A stretch of DNA of 7,939 nt from the NCBI GenBank assembly GCA_011391655.1, contig JAABQE010000258.1, positions 1 to 7,939 of the forward strand, in the 5' to 3' direction. This DNA is from Hydrogenophilales bacterium (GTDB lineage Bacteria; Pseudomonadota; Gammaproteobacteria; Burkholderiales; Thiobacillaceae). How positions within the stretch are numbered: the first letter of the stretch is position 1; each line of letters starts with the position of its first letter. A program made the position numbers and the translations under genes. The notes beneath the pieces are model-generated. The model was not told the origin of the DNA. It searched no databases and saw nothing but the letters and a program-made list of their open reading frames with translations. Positions 1 through 6,754 of this stretch are shown one piece after another.

Positions 1-1
1 C

Positions 2-523
2 AGCAATGAGGTTCGCTGGGTGCAGACCAATCAGAATCTGGCAGGCATGCAAGGCAGCTTGATTAGTGGCACGGTGGATGCTGTTTTTTGTGAAGCGCCG
101 TTGTCCGGCACCTTGGTGCGCAAGAAAATCGGCTCGCATCTGGCCAGCTTGTCCGATCCCAGTGCCCTTGGCCAGGCGGAGTGGGCGAATCACATTCGCG
201 CGGTGGTGATTTGTCCAACTGAAATTGTCGAGCATCATCCGCAGCGGGTTGAGTTCATGACAGCCATGCTGAAACGCAGCTTGCGATGGATACACCGTAG
301 CAAGCCCGCCGATATTGTGGCCAAGCTGGGCGTTGCGGACGCCGAATTGGGTCAGGATCTGGCGAGTGCGATCCAGCGGATTCCGGATCTGTTCAGCCTG
401 GATGGGCGGTTCAAGGAGGCTGAAGTCGAGGCGAGTAGACAATTTCTGGTCGAAATGGGGTCGCCCTTGCCACCCGGTATGAATATCCGGGGATCGATAG
501 CCGATAAGTGGATTAATCGATGA
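2..523 (+). CDS. ABC-type substrate-binding protein (NitT/TauT, NMT1-like), C-terminal part
   Basis: The reading frame is open from the window edge, so the N-terminus and any signal peptide lie outside; 173 residues and a TGA stop are visible. The pattern GTVDAVFCEAP (visible residues 23-33) is the hinge-side segment of NMT1/SsuA/NrtA-like binding proteins, where the ligand-binding lobe closes. The helical tail (valine-rich strand, then ICPTEIVEHHP, then an amphipathic stretch ending RSLRWIHRSKPADIVAKLG) matches the usual C-terminal pattern of this family. Such proteins bind small organic or inorganic solutes in the periplasm and deliver them to a permease and ATPase, but no transporter gene is visible here. 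The ligand cannot be read from this fragment. A GTG at 20 is inside the gene, not its start. The next gene downstream is a transmembrane cyclic di-GMP enzyme, so a sensory role is possible. Confidence 0.72.
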   Translation, partial: SNEVRWVQTNQNLAGMQGSLISGTVDAVFCEAPLSGTLVRKKIGSHLASLSDPSALGQAEWANHIRAVVICPTEIVEHHPQRVEFMTAMLKRSLRWIHRSKPADIVAKLGVADAELGQDLASAIQRIPDLFSLDGRFKEAEVEASRQFLVEMGSPLPPGMNIRGSIADKWINR

Positions 524-572
524 CTGTGTGTAAATAACGTACATGCCCGCACGACGTTTTCCTCGTGATGTT

Positions 573-621
573 CGAATCGTCTTGAGCCAGGCTCGGTCAT
601 CCAATCCGGTCGGGCGATTCG
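573..621. other. Nested dyad in the gap before the GGDEF-EAL gene
   Basis: CGAATCG at 573-579 is repeated as its exact inverse CGATTCG at 615-621. Between them lies the 11-bp palindrome GAGCCAGGCTC (584-594). No T-tract follows, so it is a poor intrinsic terminator. It could be a protein-binding site for control of the downstream gene, or chance. The rest of this 132-bp gap (524-655) shows no convincing promoter. Confidence 0.2.
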
Positions 622-655
622 TAACGGGTCTTTTGCGGTCAGTCAGCACGGCGTC

Positions 656-3337
656 ATGGTGAAACACTCGCGGCAGGGGTTCATCTCACGCTTCTCGGGC
701 GGACTGCGGTGGCAAGCGTATTCGCATCTGGCGCTGACGGTTCTGATTGCATCCGCGATCATTCTGCTGGGCGCCGCTTCAACCCTGTCCAATATTCGTG
801 AACGTGACCGCCAGCTACAGCAAAGCCAGTTGCTGGAGCACTACAGAACAGTGCTGCCCCGTCTGGAGATCGCGTGGACTACCGCCGCGATGCAGGCTCA
901 GTCACGGATTGAGTATCTACGCATTCTCGAGGCCCCGGATGAGTTGGCGCTGCCCAAACTGACGGCGTATCTGAATGTGCAGTGGACGCTGAGTGAGTTT
1001 TCAAACTTGCTTGTTCTGGATGCCGACAATCAGGTGATTTTTCACCATGGCTCGGAATCCTCTTCGTTGAAGGACTTGTTCGCCGGGCAGGCGGCATGGG
1101 TGTATGCGCCGCAGTTCCGCCAGCTTTACCGGGTATTCCAGATCCCGGTTTGGCTGGGTAAACGGGGCGAGGGGCGTCTGGTTTTGTTCAAATCCCTGTC
1201 CAACTCCACCTTGCGGGAAGTGGTCATTCCAGAGACCTTCCTGCAACTCAGCTATCAAGGCCAACTGGTCGCACAATCCAATGACAGCCCGCCGCCCCGA
1301 GGGAAAAGCGCGTTGAACACCGAGTTGCCCTGGCCGCTGGTTCAAGCTGGAGCGGACGATGGAAAGGGGCCGGTTCTTGAAATCTACCGTGAGGTAGCCG
1401 ATCAGCTGCCCTATTCGCGCTTCATCCTGTGGACCTTCGGTGCGATCATGTTGCTCGCGCTGCTGGTCTGGATGAGCCTGGGACGCTGGTTGGCGCGGAC
1501 GGCACATCGTGTCGAAACCCTGGGCAAAGCTGCCCGTCTGTATGCCGAGGGGGAAAGCTGCGAGGCCCTGGTCGCCAAACTGGAGCCGGCGCGCAGGGAT
1601 GACGACGAAATCGGCGAAACGGCCATTGCCTTCGAGCGGCTGATGGAGACGATCCAGAGCCGGGTCCAGGAACAGCAATACTATCTGGAGACGCTGTCAT
1701 TGCTGGAGGAGGCGGTGATCGAACTCAGTACAGAGGGCGTCATCCTGCGGGCCAGCCCGGGATGGAACAAGATCGCCCATCGCGATGACAGTGCCGGTCT
1801 GTCGATCTGCGAAGATATTCACACCGATGATGTCGACATGCTCCAAACGCAGTTGCAGTCCCTGCTTTCGGGCGAGAAGCAGCAGGTGACCCTGCGCTTC
1901 CGCCTGCGTCCGCAATGGGCGGTCAAGCATGAAACCTGGGTGGAGTGCCGCTTGCTCCCCAGCCGGCACAAAAACGGTCAGGTAGCCGGCGTACGCGGGG
2001 TGCTGCGTGACATCACCCAGACCTATCTGAACGAAAAGCAGATCACCCACATGGCGCTGCATGATGCGCTGACCGAACTGCCCAACCGCATCCTGCTGGA
2101 AGACCGCATCAAGATTGCGCTGAGCATTGCGGAGCGCAACCGGCATCTGGTGGGGGTCTGTTTTATTGACCTGGACAACTTCAAGGTCATCAATGACACC
2201 CTCGGCCACAAGGCCGGCGACCGTTTGCTGGTGGCGTTCGCTGATCGGCTGCGCGCTGAATTGCGCAGCGGCGATACGCTGGCGCGCTGGGGGGGGGATG
2301 AGTTCGTGTTGCTGCTGCCGGACATGCAATCGGTTCAGGCCATTCGCAACGTGACAGAAAAAATTATCCAGTCTCTGGAACGCCCCTTGATGCTGGATAA
2401 CAATGAAATCCGGGTGACCTTCAGCATGGGGGCGGCTATTTTTCCGAACGACGGGGTGGAAATCGAGGTGCTCTTTTCGCAGGCGGATCGAGCCATGTTC
2501 TTTGCCAAATCGCAGGGGCGCAACCAGGTGTGTTTCTTCCAGGATGTGGAGCGAAGTGGCCCGGGCAAACGGGAACTCTATATCCAGAACCACCTCACCC
2601 GCGCAGTCAATCAGGGCCAGATCGAAACCTGGTTTCAGCCTATCGTGGATGCGCGCTCGGGTCGTTGCCACGCGGTCGAGGTTCTGGCACGTTGGCACGA
2701 TGGCGAATACGGCTGGATCAGCCCCACCACGTTCATTCCGATGGCAGAGAACCTGGGCCTGATCGGCGAGCTTGGCCTGCATATCCTGAAATCCAGCCTG
2801 GATGCCGCTCAGGCATGGCAGGCCAAGGGGCAAACCGTGGCGCTCGCGGTCAATCTATCCAAGCGCCAGCTGTTCACGCCTTCGTTTACGCAGAATCTGC
2901 TGAAAGAATTCGCCGAGCGTGGCCTGGCACCCTCAACGCTGGTGCTGGAAGTGACCGAGAGCGTGGCGTTAAGCGATGTGCAAAATGGCGCAGAGCGGGT
3001 ATCGGAACTGCGGCGGGCAGGTTTTGGCATTGCCATCGATGACTTCGGAACGGGCTACTCGTCACTCTCGCAGTTGCATGAAATGCGTGCCGATGAGCTC
3101 AAAATAGACATTTCCTTCGTGCGCCGTCTGGACGAGCCTTCAGGCCGGAGCATGGTTCAGGCCATCATCAACCTGGCCCAGCTGTTCGGTTTGAGAACTG
3201 TGGCGGAAGGCGTGGAAGATCAAAAAACCGCAGATAAATTGCGTGAACTCGGCGTCGATTACTTGCAGGGCTATTTGTTTGGAAAGCCGATGACCCGTGC
3301 GGATCTTTTGGACTGGCTGGATGCGCAGCCCAAGTAA
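656..3337 (+). CDS. Membrane-anchored PAS-GGDEF-EAL cyclic di-GMP synthase/phosphodiesterase
   Basis: The protein has 893 aa. Order: cytoplasmic tail; membrane span about 23-45; a roughly 210-residue periplasmic sensor of no family I recognise; second span about 256-276; HAMP-like linker to about 340; PAS domain about 345-460; GGDEF domain about 465-625; EAL domain about 640-888. The cyclase motif is canonical (WGGDEF, GGDEF at 546-550), and an inhibitory I-site RSGD sits five residues before it. EAL is written EVL (E675), a common active variant. The other phosphodiesterase residues are present: N733 (NLS), E765 (LEVTES), D795-D796 (IDDFGTGYSS), K816 (LKID), E851 and E854 (AEGVE), Q871 (LQGY). 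Both activities are therefore possible; which dominates is unknown. The ATG at 656 lacks an obvious Shine-Dalgarno sequence, and a GTG follows directly at 659. The periplasmic domain may read out the neighbouring binding protein (inference). Confidence 0.93.
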   Translation: MVKHSRQGFISRFSGGLRWQAYSHLALTVLIASAIILLGAASTLSNIRERDRQLQQSQLLEHYRTVLPRLEIAWTTAAMQAQSRIEYLRILEAPDELALPKLTAYLNVQWTLSEFSNLLVLDADNQVIFHHGSESSSLKDLFAGQAAWVYAPQFRQLYRVFQIPVWLGKRGEGRLVLFKSLSNSTLREVVIPETFLQLSYQGQLVAQSNDSPPPRGKSALNTELPWPLVQAGADDGKGPVLEIYREVADQLPYSRFILWTFGAIMLLALLVWMSLGRWLARTAHRVETLGKAARLYAEGESCEALVAKLEPARRDDDEIGETAIAFERLMETIQSRVQEQQYYLETLSLLEEAVIELSTEGVILRASPGWNKIAHRDDSAGLSICEDIHTDDVDMLQTQLQSLLSGEKQQVTLRFRLRPQWAVKHETWVECRLLPSRHKNGQVAGVRGVLRDITQTYLNEKQITHMALHDALTELPNRILLEDRIKIALSIAERNRHLVGVCFIDLDNFKVINDTLGHKAGDRLLVAFADRLRAELRSGDTLARWGGDEFVLLLPDMQSVQAIRNVTEKIIQSLERPLMLDNNEIRVTFSMGAAIFPNDGVEIEVLFSQADRAMFFAKSQGRNQVCFFQDVERSGPGKRELYIQNHLTRAVNQGQIETWFQPIVDARSGRCHAVEVLARWHDGEYGWISPTTFIPMAENLGLIGELGLHILKSSLDAAQAWQAKGQTVALAVNLSKRQLFTPSFTQNLLKEFAERGLAPSTLVLEVTESVALSDVQNGAERVSELRRAGFGIAIDDFGTGYSSLSQLHEMRADELKIDISFVRRLDEPSGRSMVQAIINLAQLFGLRTVAEGVEDQKTADKLRELGVDYLQGYLFGKPMTRADLLDWLDAQPK
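2289..2297 (+). repeat. Run of nine G inside the GGDEF codons
   Basis: Nine consecutive G cover the end of the Trp545 codon, both Gly codons and the first base of the Asp548 codon. Reading the shifted frames, one extra G gives a TGA at once, and one lost G gives a TGA at 2352-2354. Either slip would destroy the GGDEF domain and remove the EAL domain. Runs of this length can be slippage-prone in bacteria; no length variation can be shown from one sequence. Confidence 0.9.
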
Positions 3338-3380
3338 GCCGGCATACGCTTATCCGCTGCAGAGGCAGGGTTGAGCCGCT

Positions 3381-4589
3381 TCAGTCGCGCCGGGCAGCGT
3401 TCAAGGGATAGTTCTTCGGTAGCAACACCCACATCCGGCCACGCTGTTTCATCCGCCCGGCAAGCTCGCCTGCGGCATCACCAAACCCCCAGAACACATC
3501 CGCCCGCACGCCGCCGCGAATGGCGCCGCCGGTGTCTTGCGCCATCACCAGTTTATTCAGCGGCAGCGTCGAATTGGGCTGGGTGGTGGCGAGGAAAACC
3601 GGTGAGCCGAGCGGGATGTAACGCGGATCGACAGCGATCGAACGACCGCTGGTGAGCGGCACGCCAAGTGCGCCGAGCGGGCCGGACAGGCCGTTGGGCA
3701 ATTCGCGGAAGAATACGAAGCTGGGGTTGCTGGCGAGCAGTTCGGGCAATTTGTCGGGATTACGCAGCCCCCAGTCCTTGATGCCCTGCATCGAGGCCTG
3801 CTCAAGCTTGAGTTCGTTGCGTTCGACCAGCAGCTTGCCGATGGATTTGTAGGCGTGACCGTTCTGATCGGCATAACCGACCCGCATATGTGAGCCGTCG
3901 GGCAGTTCGATGCGGCCGGAGCCCTGGATTTGCAGGAAAAACAGATCGACCGGATCTTCGGCCCAGGCGATGGGCTTGCCCCTGAAACCGTTGCCATTGG
4001 CGGCGGTTTCGATTTCCTTGCGGGTCGCGTAAGGCACCAGCTTGTTGCCCACCAGCCGCCCGCGCAGGCGCAGGTTCTTCAGTTCGGGATAGACGCTCGC
4101 CAGGTCGACCGTGATGAGATCGTCCGGCACGGCATAGAGCGGGAAGCGCGCGCGCTCGGTTTGCACGCGGTCGCCTTTCAGCAGCGGTTCGTAATAGCCG
4201 GTGATCAGGCCTTCGGCGTTGCCGTCGTCCAGGGTGGTTTGATATGGCTGGAAGCGCTGCTCGAAAAATGCGCGCGCGGTGGCATCATCGGGCGGCGGCA
4301 GGGCGGCCGCATCCTGGCAAGCGGCTTGCCATGCCGTTTGTTTTTTGAGCGTGGTGCAGCCGACCAGGAAGGCGTCCCAGGCTTCGTTCACGCTGTCGTC
4401 TTGCCACGCGGTGAGCGCGGCCCAGCCCACGGGTTTGAGCGTGGGGTAGGTGGCCGCAGGGGTGGGGATCAACGCCGGCGGGCGCACCGCCTGGGACGGC
4501 GGCGGGGCAGGGGGCTGCGCCGGCGGACGCACCGCACAGGCAGATAACAGCGCGGCCAATAGCCACGGGCTTGCGCGTAACAGCATCAC
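3381..4589 (-). CDS. mltA: Membrane-bound lytic murein transglycosylase A (lipoprotein)
   Basis: This is an outer-membrane lipoprotein that cleaves the MurNAc-GlcNAc bond of peptidoglycan, forming 1,6-anhydro ends, for wall remodelling. The 402-aa product starts with a short hydrophobic signal and the lipobox LSAC (C18). Alanine follows the cysteine, so there is no inner-membrane retention Asp. A proline-rich linker spans about 20-48. The MltA domain (about 110-265) contains GLITGYYEPLL and FFLQIQGSGRI. The C-terminal 3D domain (about 310-392) contains QDTGGAIRGGVRADVFWG. Its conserved Asp residues D352 and D364 include the expected catalytic acid, by family knowledge. Length fits the family. 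GTG at 4589 and ATG at 4586 are adjacent possible starts; an in-frame stop at 4610-4608 excludes anything longer, and no clear Shine-Dalgarno precedes either. The gene converges on the GGDEF-EAL gene with only 43 bp between stops. Confidence 0.95.
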   Translation of the reverse strand: MMLLRASPWLLAALLSACAVRPPAQPPAPPPSQAVRPPALIPTPAATYPTLKPVGWAALTAWQDDSVNEAWDAFLVGCTTLKKQTAWQAACQDAAALPPPDDATARAFFEQRFQPYQTTLDDGNAEGLITGYYEPLLKGDRVQTERARFPLYAVPDDLITVDLASVYPELKNLRLRGRLVGNKLVPYATRKEIETAANGNGFRGKPIAWAEDPVDLFFLQIQGSGRIELPDGSHMRVGYADQNGHAYKSIGKLLVERNELKLEQASMQGIKDWGLRNPDKLPELLASNPSFVFFRELPNGLSGPLGALGVPLTSGRSIAVDPRYIPLGSPVFLATTQPNSTLPLNKLVMAQDTGGAIRGGVRADVFWGFGDAAGELAGRMKQRGRMWVLLPKNYPLNAARRD

Positions 4590-4623
4590 GGGTGAAGATG
4601 GGTCACGTTAAGAACACGCGGTG

Positions 4624-4632
4624 AGTATAACA
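4624..4632 (-). promoter_or_regulatory. Putative extended -10 promoter for mltA
   Basis: On the minus strand this reads TGTTATACT: an extended -10 (TGn) followed by TATACT, five of six matches to consensus. It would start transcription near 4617 and give mltA a leader of roughly 28-31 nt. No good -35 hexamer lies at 16-18 nt spacing, which is common for extended -10 promoters. It sits immediately before the ribosome binding site of the divergent small gene. Confidence 0.45.
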
Positions 4633-4649
4633 ATGGGAGGACGGGTTTG

Positions 4650-4742
4650 ATGGAGAGCCAGGGATTGGGCTGGCTGATGATGGAGGCCGGGATTGCGCTG
4701 AGCCTGTTTGTGTTTATCGTCTGGTGGACGATGAAGAAGTGA
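4650..4742 (+). CDS. Small single-span membrane peptide, 30 aa
   Basis: I do not recognise this gene. A Shine-Dalgarno GGGAGG (4635-4640) lies nine bases before ATG 4650, the best ribosome binding site in the window. The 30-codon frame ends in TGA. The peptide has an acidic start (MESQG), a hydrophobic core from about residue 13 to 27 (AGIALSLFVFIVWWT) and the C-terminal end MKK. By the positive-inside rule, the C-terminus would be cytoplasmic. It is divergent from mltA and convergent with apaG, and the first inverted heptamer array begins one base after its stop. The architecture resembles small accessory subunits or regulators of membrane complexes, but no partner is evident. A five-codon frame at 4633-4650 overlaps its start by one base (TGATG), which is probably chance. 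The ribosome binding site and coherent membrane-peptide composition argue that it is real. Confidence 0.65.
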   Translation: MESQGLGWLMMEAGIALSLFVFIVWWTMKK

Positions 4743-4801
4743 GCGGTGAATGGTGAACGGGGTGAAGTGCACGCGCCCCCCTTCCGCTCACCGTTCACCG
4801 C
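4743..4801. repeat. Inverted heptamer array A (GTGARYG units)
   Basis: The left arm at 4743-4760 carries GTGAATG and GTGAACG units. The right arm at 4784-4801 is the inverse, reading GTGAACG and GTGAGCG on the minus strand. Sixteen of 18 positions match, and one of the two mismatches is a G-U wobble in plus-strand RNA. The 23-nt spacer contains GTGCAC and a C-run. It fills the gap between the convergent small gene and apaG, so it could end transcription from both sides, although no T-tract flanks it. Confidence 0.8.
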
Positions 4802-4811
4802 CCTTCGTACA

Positions 4812-5195
4812 TCAATGCAGCACGCGCGGCATCGACAACGTGAATACCGGAATCTCCGCGTCGAACTTGTTGCCGTCCTCCGCCACCATCTGGTAAGTGC
4901 CCTGCATGGTGCCGACCGGCGTTGCCATCGCGGTACCGCTGGTGTACTCGAAACTTTCGCCCGGCCGCAGCAGCGGCTGTTCGCCGACCACGCCTAATCC
5001 TTTGACTTCCTGAACCACGTTTTCCGCGTCGGTGATGATCCAGTGGCGCGAGATCAGCTGCGCGGATACGGTGCCGGTGTTGGCGATGGAGATGGTGTAG
5101 GCGAATACGTAGCGGTCAGAGGACGGGTCACTCTGGTCGGCCAGGTAGGACGTGTTGACGGTGACGCTGATGTGATATTTCTTGCCTTCGGCCAC
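4812..5195 (-). CDS. apaG: ApaG domain protein
   Basis: ApaG is a small beta-sandwich protein with a fibronectin type III-like fold. It is linked by genetics to Co2+ and Mg2+ phenotypes in enterics, and its biochemical role is still unsettled. The family signature is clear: RYVFAYTISIANTG, QLISRHWIITD, GVVGEQPLLRPGESFEYTSG, then TPVGTMQGTYQMV and the C-terminal IPVFTLSMPRVLH. I place the start at GTG 5195, giving 127 residues, because the alignable region begins about eight residues later and the family is normally 124-127 aa. The frame stays open upstream to 6029, but that part is antisense to rpe and has no ApaG similarity. No strong Shine-Dalgarno is visible before the GTG, and a CTG slightly upstream cannot be excluded. 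It is divergent from rpe, an arrangement common in proteobacteria. Confidence 0.93.
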   Translation of the reverse strand: MAEGKKYHISVTVNTSYLADQSDPSSDRYVFAYTISIANTGTVSAQLISRHWIITDAENVVQEVKGLGVVGEQPLLRPGESFEYTSGTAMATPVGTMQGTYQMVAEDGNKFDAEIPVFTLSMPRVLH

Positions 5196-5249
5196 GGTTT
5201 TGCTCGACAGGATGGAATGCGCGCAGTGTAACGCAAGGACGTGGCGGGC

Positions 5250-5258
5250 TGCTAAAAT
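5250..5258 (+). promoter_or_regulatory. Putative extended -10 promoter for rpe-gph-trpE
   Basis: TGCTAAAAT is an extended -10 (TGn) followed by TAAAAT, five of six consensus matches. Transcription would begin near 5265, giving a leader of about 27 nt that contains the rpe ribosome binding site. The -35 region is weak. It lies in the 96-bp gap between divergent apaG and rpe and is the only good promoter candidate for the downstream gene string. Confidence 0.5.
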
Positions 5259-5291
5259 GGGCGGGTTAATCCAATAACTCCGGAGCTTCCC

Positions 5292-5975
5292 ATGACTTTT
5301 CGCATCGCCCCCTCTATTTTGTCTGCCAACTTCGCCCGTCTGGGAGAGGAAGTCGACAACGTGCTCGCTTCCGGTGCCGACATCGTTCACTTTGACGTAA
5401 TGGACAACCATTACGTGCCCAACCTCACCATTGGCCCGCTGGTGTGCGAGGCGCTGCGCAAGCACGGCGTCACCGCACCGATCGACGTGCACCTGATGGT
5501 GAAACCGGTCGATCGCATCATTCCCGATTTCGCCAAAGCTGGCGCGACCTACATCACCTTTCACCCCGAAGCCTCCGAGCACGTCGACCGCACCATCGGA
5601 CTGATCAAGGAAAACGGCTGCAAGGCCGGCCTCGTGTTTAACCCCGCCACCCCGCTCGACGTGCTCGACTACACGCTGGACAAGCTCGACATGGTGTTGC
5701 TGATGTCGGTCAACCCCGGCTTCGGCGGCCAGAAGTTCATCCCCTACGTGCTGGATAAAGCGCGCGCCGTCCGCAAGATGATCGACGACCGTGGCCTCAA
5801 CGTGAACATCGAAATCGACGGCGGCGTCGGCCCCGCCAATATCCTGGAAGTGGCGCGCGCCGGTGTGGATACCTTCGTCGCGGGTTCCGCCGTGTTTGGC
5901 GCTGCCAAAGACACCGACCCGCAGCGCTATAACAGCATCATTGCTGCGATGCGTGCGGAATTGGCCAAGGTCTGA
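5292..5975 (+). CDS. rpe: Ribulose-phosphate 3-epimerase
   Basis: The enzyme interconverts D-ribulose 5-phosphate and D-xylulose 5-phosphate in the pentose phosphate pathway (and the Calvin cycle where present), in the cytoplasm. The 227-aa TIM barrel has the family pattern throughout: [14 protein letters not shown] at 5-18, [16 protein letters not shown] at 33-48, HLMV at 67-70, [12 protein letters not shown] at 139-150, EIDGGV at 174-179 and VAGSAVFG at 197-203. The metal and catalytic ligands expected from the family are H33, D35, H67 and D176. GGAG at 5282-5285 lies six bases before the ATG and fixes the start. It is first in the rpe-gph-trpE string, which is conserved in many beta- and gammaproteobacteria. 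It is followed at once by inverted heptamer array B. Confidence 0.98.
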   Translation: MTFRIAPSILSANFARLGEEVDNVLASGADIVHFDVMDNHYVPNLTIGPLVCEALRKHGVTAPIDVHLMVKPVDRIIPDFAKAGATYITFHPEASEHVDRTIGLIKENGCKAGLVFNPATPLDVLDYTLDKLDMVLLMSVNPGFGGQKFIPYVLDKARAVRKMIDDRGLNVNIEIDGGVGPANILEVARAGVDTFVAGSAVFGAAKDTDPQRYNSIIAAMRAELAKV

Positions 5976-5979
5976 AAAT

Positions 5980-6067
5980 ATGGTGAGCAGTGAGCGGTGA
6001 GTTGCAAGCGGAAACCCCGCGCGCCTCACCGTTCACTGCTTACCGCTCACTGTTTACTGCTCATCAT
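5980..6067. repeat. Inverted heptamer array B with one left and two right arms
   Basis: The left arm (5980-6001) contains GTGAGCA and GTGAGCG. The right side carries five inverse units. The left arm can pair with an outer arm (6046-6067; 18 of 22 positions) or, using 5982-6001, with an inner arm (6025-6044; 18 of 20). Every mismatch in both registers is a G opposite U in plus-strand RNA, so either stem would be continuous in the transcript. A small GCGG/CCGC hairpin (6008-6020) sits in the spacer. The array starts five bases after the rpe stop and ends three bases before the gph ATG. It uses the same unit as array A. Confidence 0.85.
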
Positions 6068-6070
6068 AAA

Positions 6071-6751
6071 ATGAATTTCCCTCTCCCCATTAAAGCGGTC
6101 GTCATCGATCTCGACGGCACCCTGCTCAACACCGCGCCGGACCTGGCGCACGCTGCTGAATTGATGATGGCCGATCTCGGCCGTCCATGCCCGTCGCTGG
6201 AAACGATTTCCACCTATATCGGCAATGGCGTATCGCGGCTGGTCAAGCGCGTGCTCACCGGCGAAATGGATGCCGAGCCCGAAGCCGCATTGTTCGAAAA
6301 GGCTATCGCCGCGTACCAGAAACATTACGGCGAACACGTGTCGCTGCATTCACGGCCGTTCGACGGCGTGGTCGAAGGCCTCAACGCCTTCAAGGCGATG
6401 GGCGTGCATATCGCGTGCATCACCAACAAGGCCGAACAATTCACCGTTCCACTGCTGAAAGATACGGGCCTGTTCGATTATTTTGAGTTGATTTTGTCGG
6501 GCGATTCGCTGCCCAAGCGCAAGCCCGATCCGTTGCCGCTGCTGCATGCCTGCGAGGTATTCAAGGTCAAGCCCGCCGAGTTGTTGCTGATTGGCGATTC
6601 GCTCAACGATACCCAGGCCGCGCGCGCAGCGGGCTGCCCAGTGTTTTGCGTGCCCTACGGTTATAACCGTGGCCGTCCGGTGAGTGAGCTCGATCTGGAT
6701 GCGGTGGTGCCGAGCCTGGCCGAGGCGGCGAAAATAGTGGTGAAGGCGTGA
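6071..6751 (+). CDS. gph: Phosphoglycolate phosphatase (HAD family)
   Basis: The enzyme hydrolyses 2-phosphoglycolate, a product of DNA repair and of Rubisco oxygenation, to glycolate. All four HAD motifs are present: DLDGTLLNT (nucleophile D13, acid D15), ITNK (T118), the lysine of KRKPDP (K151) and GDSLND (D176, D180). The cap domain between motifs I and II fits the Gph group, and 226 aa is the usual length. I chose ATG 6071 because the frame upstream, open to a GTG at 5990, only translates the inverted heptamer array and has no HAD similarity. No Shine-Dalgarno precedes the ATG: the last bases before it are array sequence plus a short AT stretch. It lies between rpe and trpE, as in Pseudomonas and many Betaproteobacteria. 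Confidence 0.95.
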   Translation: MNFPLPIKAVVIDLDGTLLNTAPDLAHAAELMMADLGRPCPSLETISTYIGNGVSRLVKRVLTGEMDAEPEAALFEKAIAAYQKHYGEHVSLHSRPFDGVVEGLNAFKAMGVHIACITNKAEQFTVPLLKDTGLFDYFELILSGDSLPKRKPDPLPLLHACEVFKVKPAELLLIGDSLNDTQAARAAGCPVFCVPYGYNRGRPVSELDLDAVVPSLAEAAKIVVKA

Positions 6752-6754
6752 ACT

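Noticed and set aside
1697..2833. Minus-strand open frame of 378 codons inside the GGDEF-EAL gene
   Set aside because: It is a shadow of a gene with intact domains on the other strand; its translation is His- and Gln-rich without recognisable motifs.
3930..4547. Plus-strand frame of 205 codons opposite mltA
   Set aside because: It is antisense to a well-supported mltA, with an Arg/Gly-rich low-complexity tail typical of a GC-rich shadow.
4626..4631. TATAAC as a -10 for the small membrane peptide gene
   Set aside because: Transcription would start near 4638, inside the Shine-Dalgarno sequence, leaving no usable leader; the -35 match is also poor.
5196..6029. Upstream extension of the apaG frame to 405 aa on the minus strand
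   Set aside because: This part is antisense to rpe and lacks any ApaG similarity; the open frame follows from codon bias of rpe. The family length fits the start at 5195.
5990..6070. Longer gph with 27 extra N-terminal residues from GTG 5990
   Set aside because: The extra residues translate array B and precede the normal HAD start; no ribosome binding site supports the GTG.
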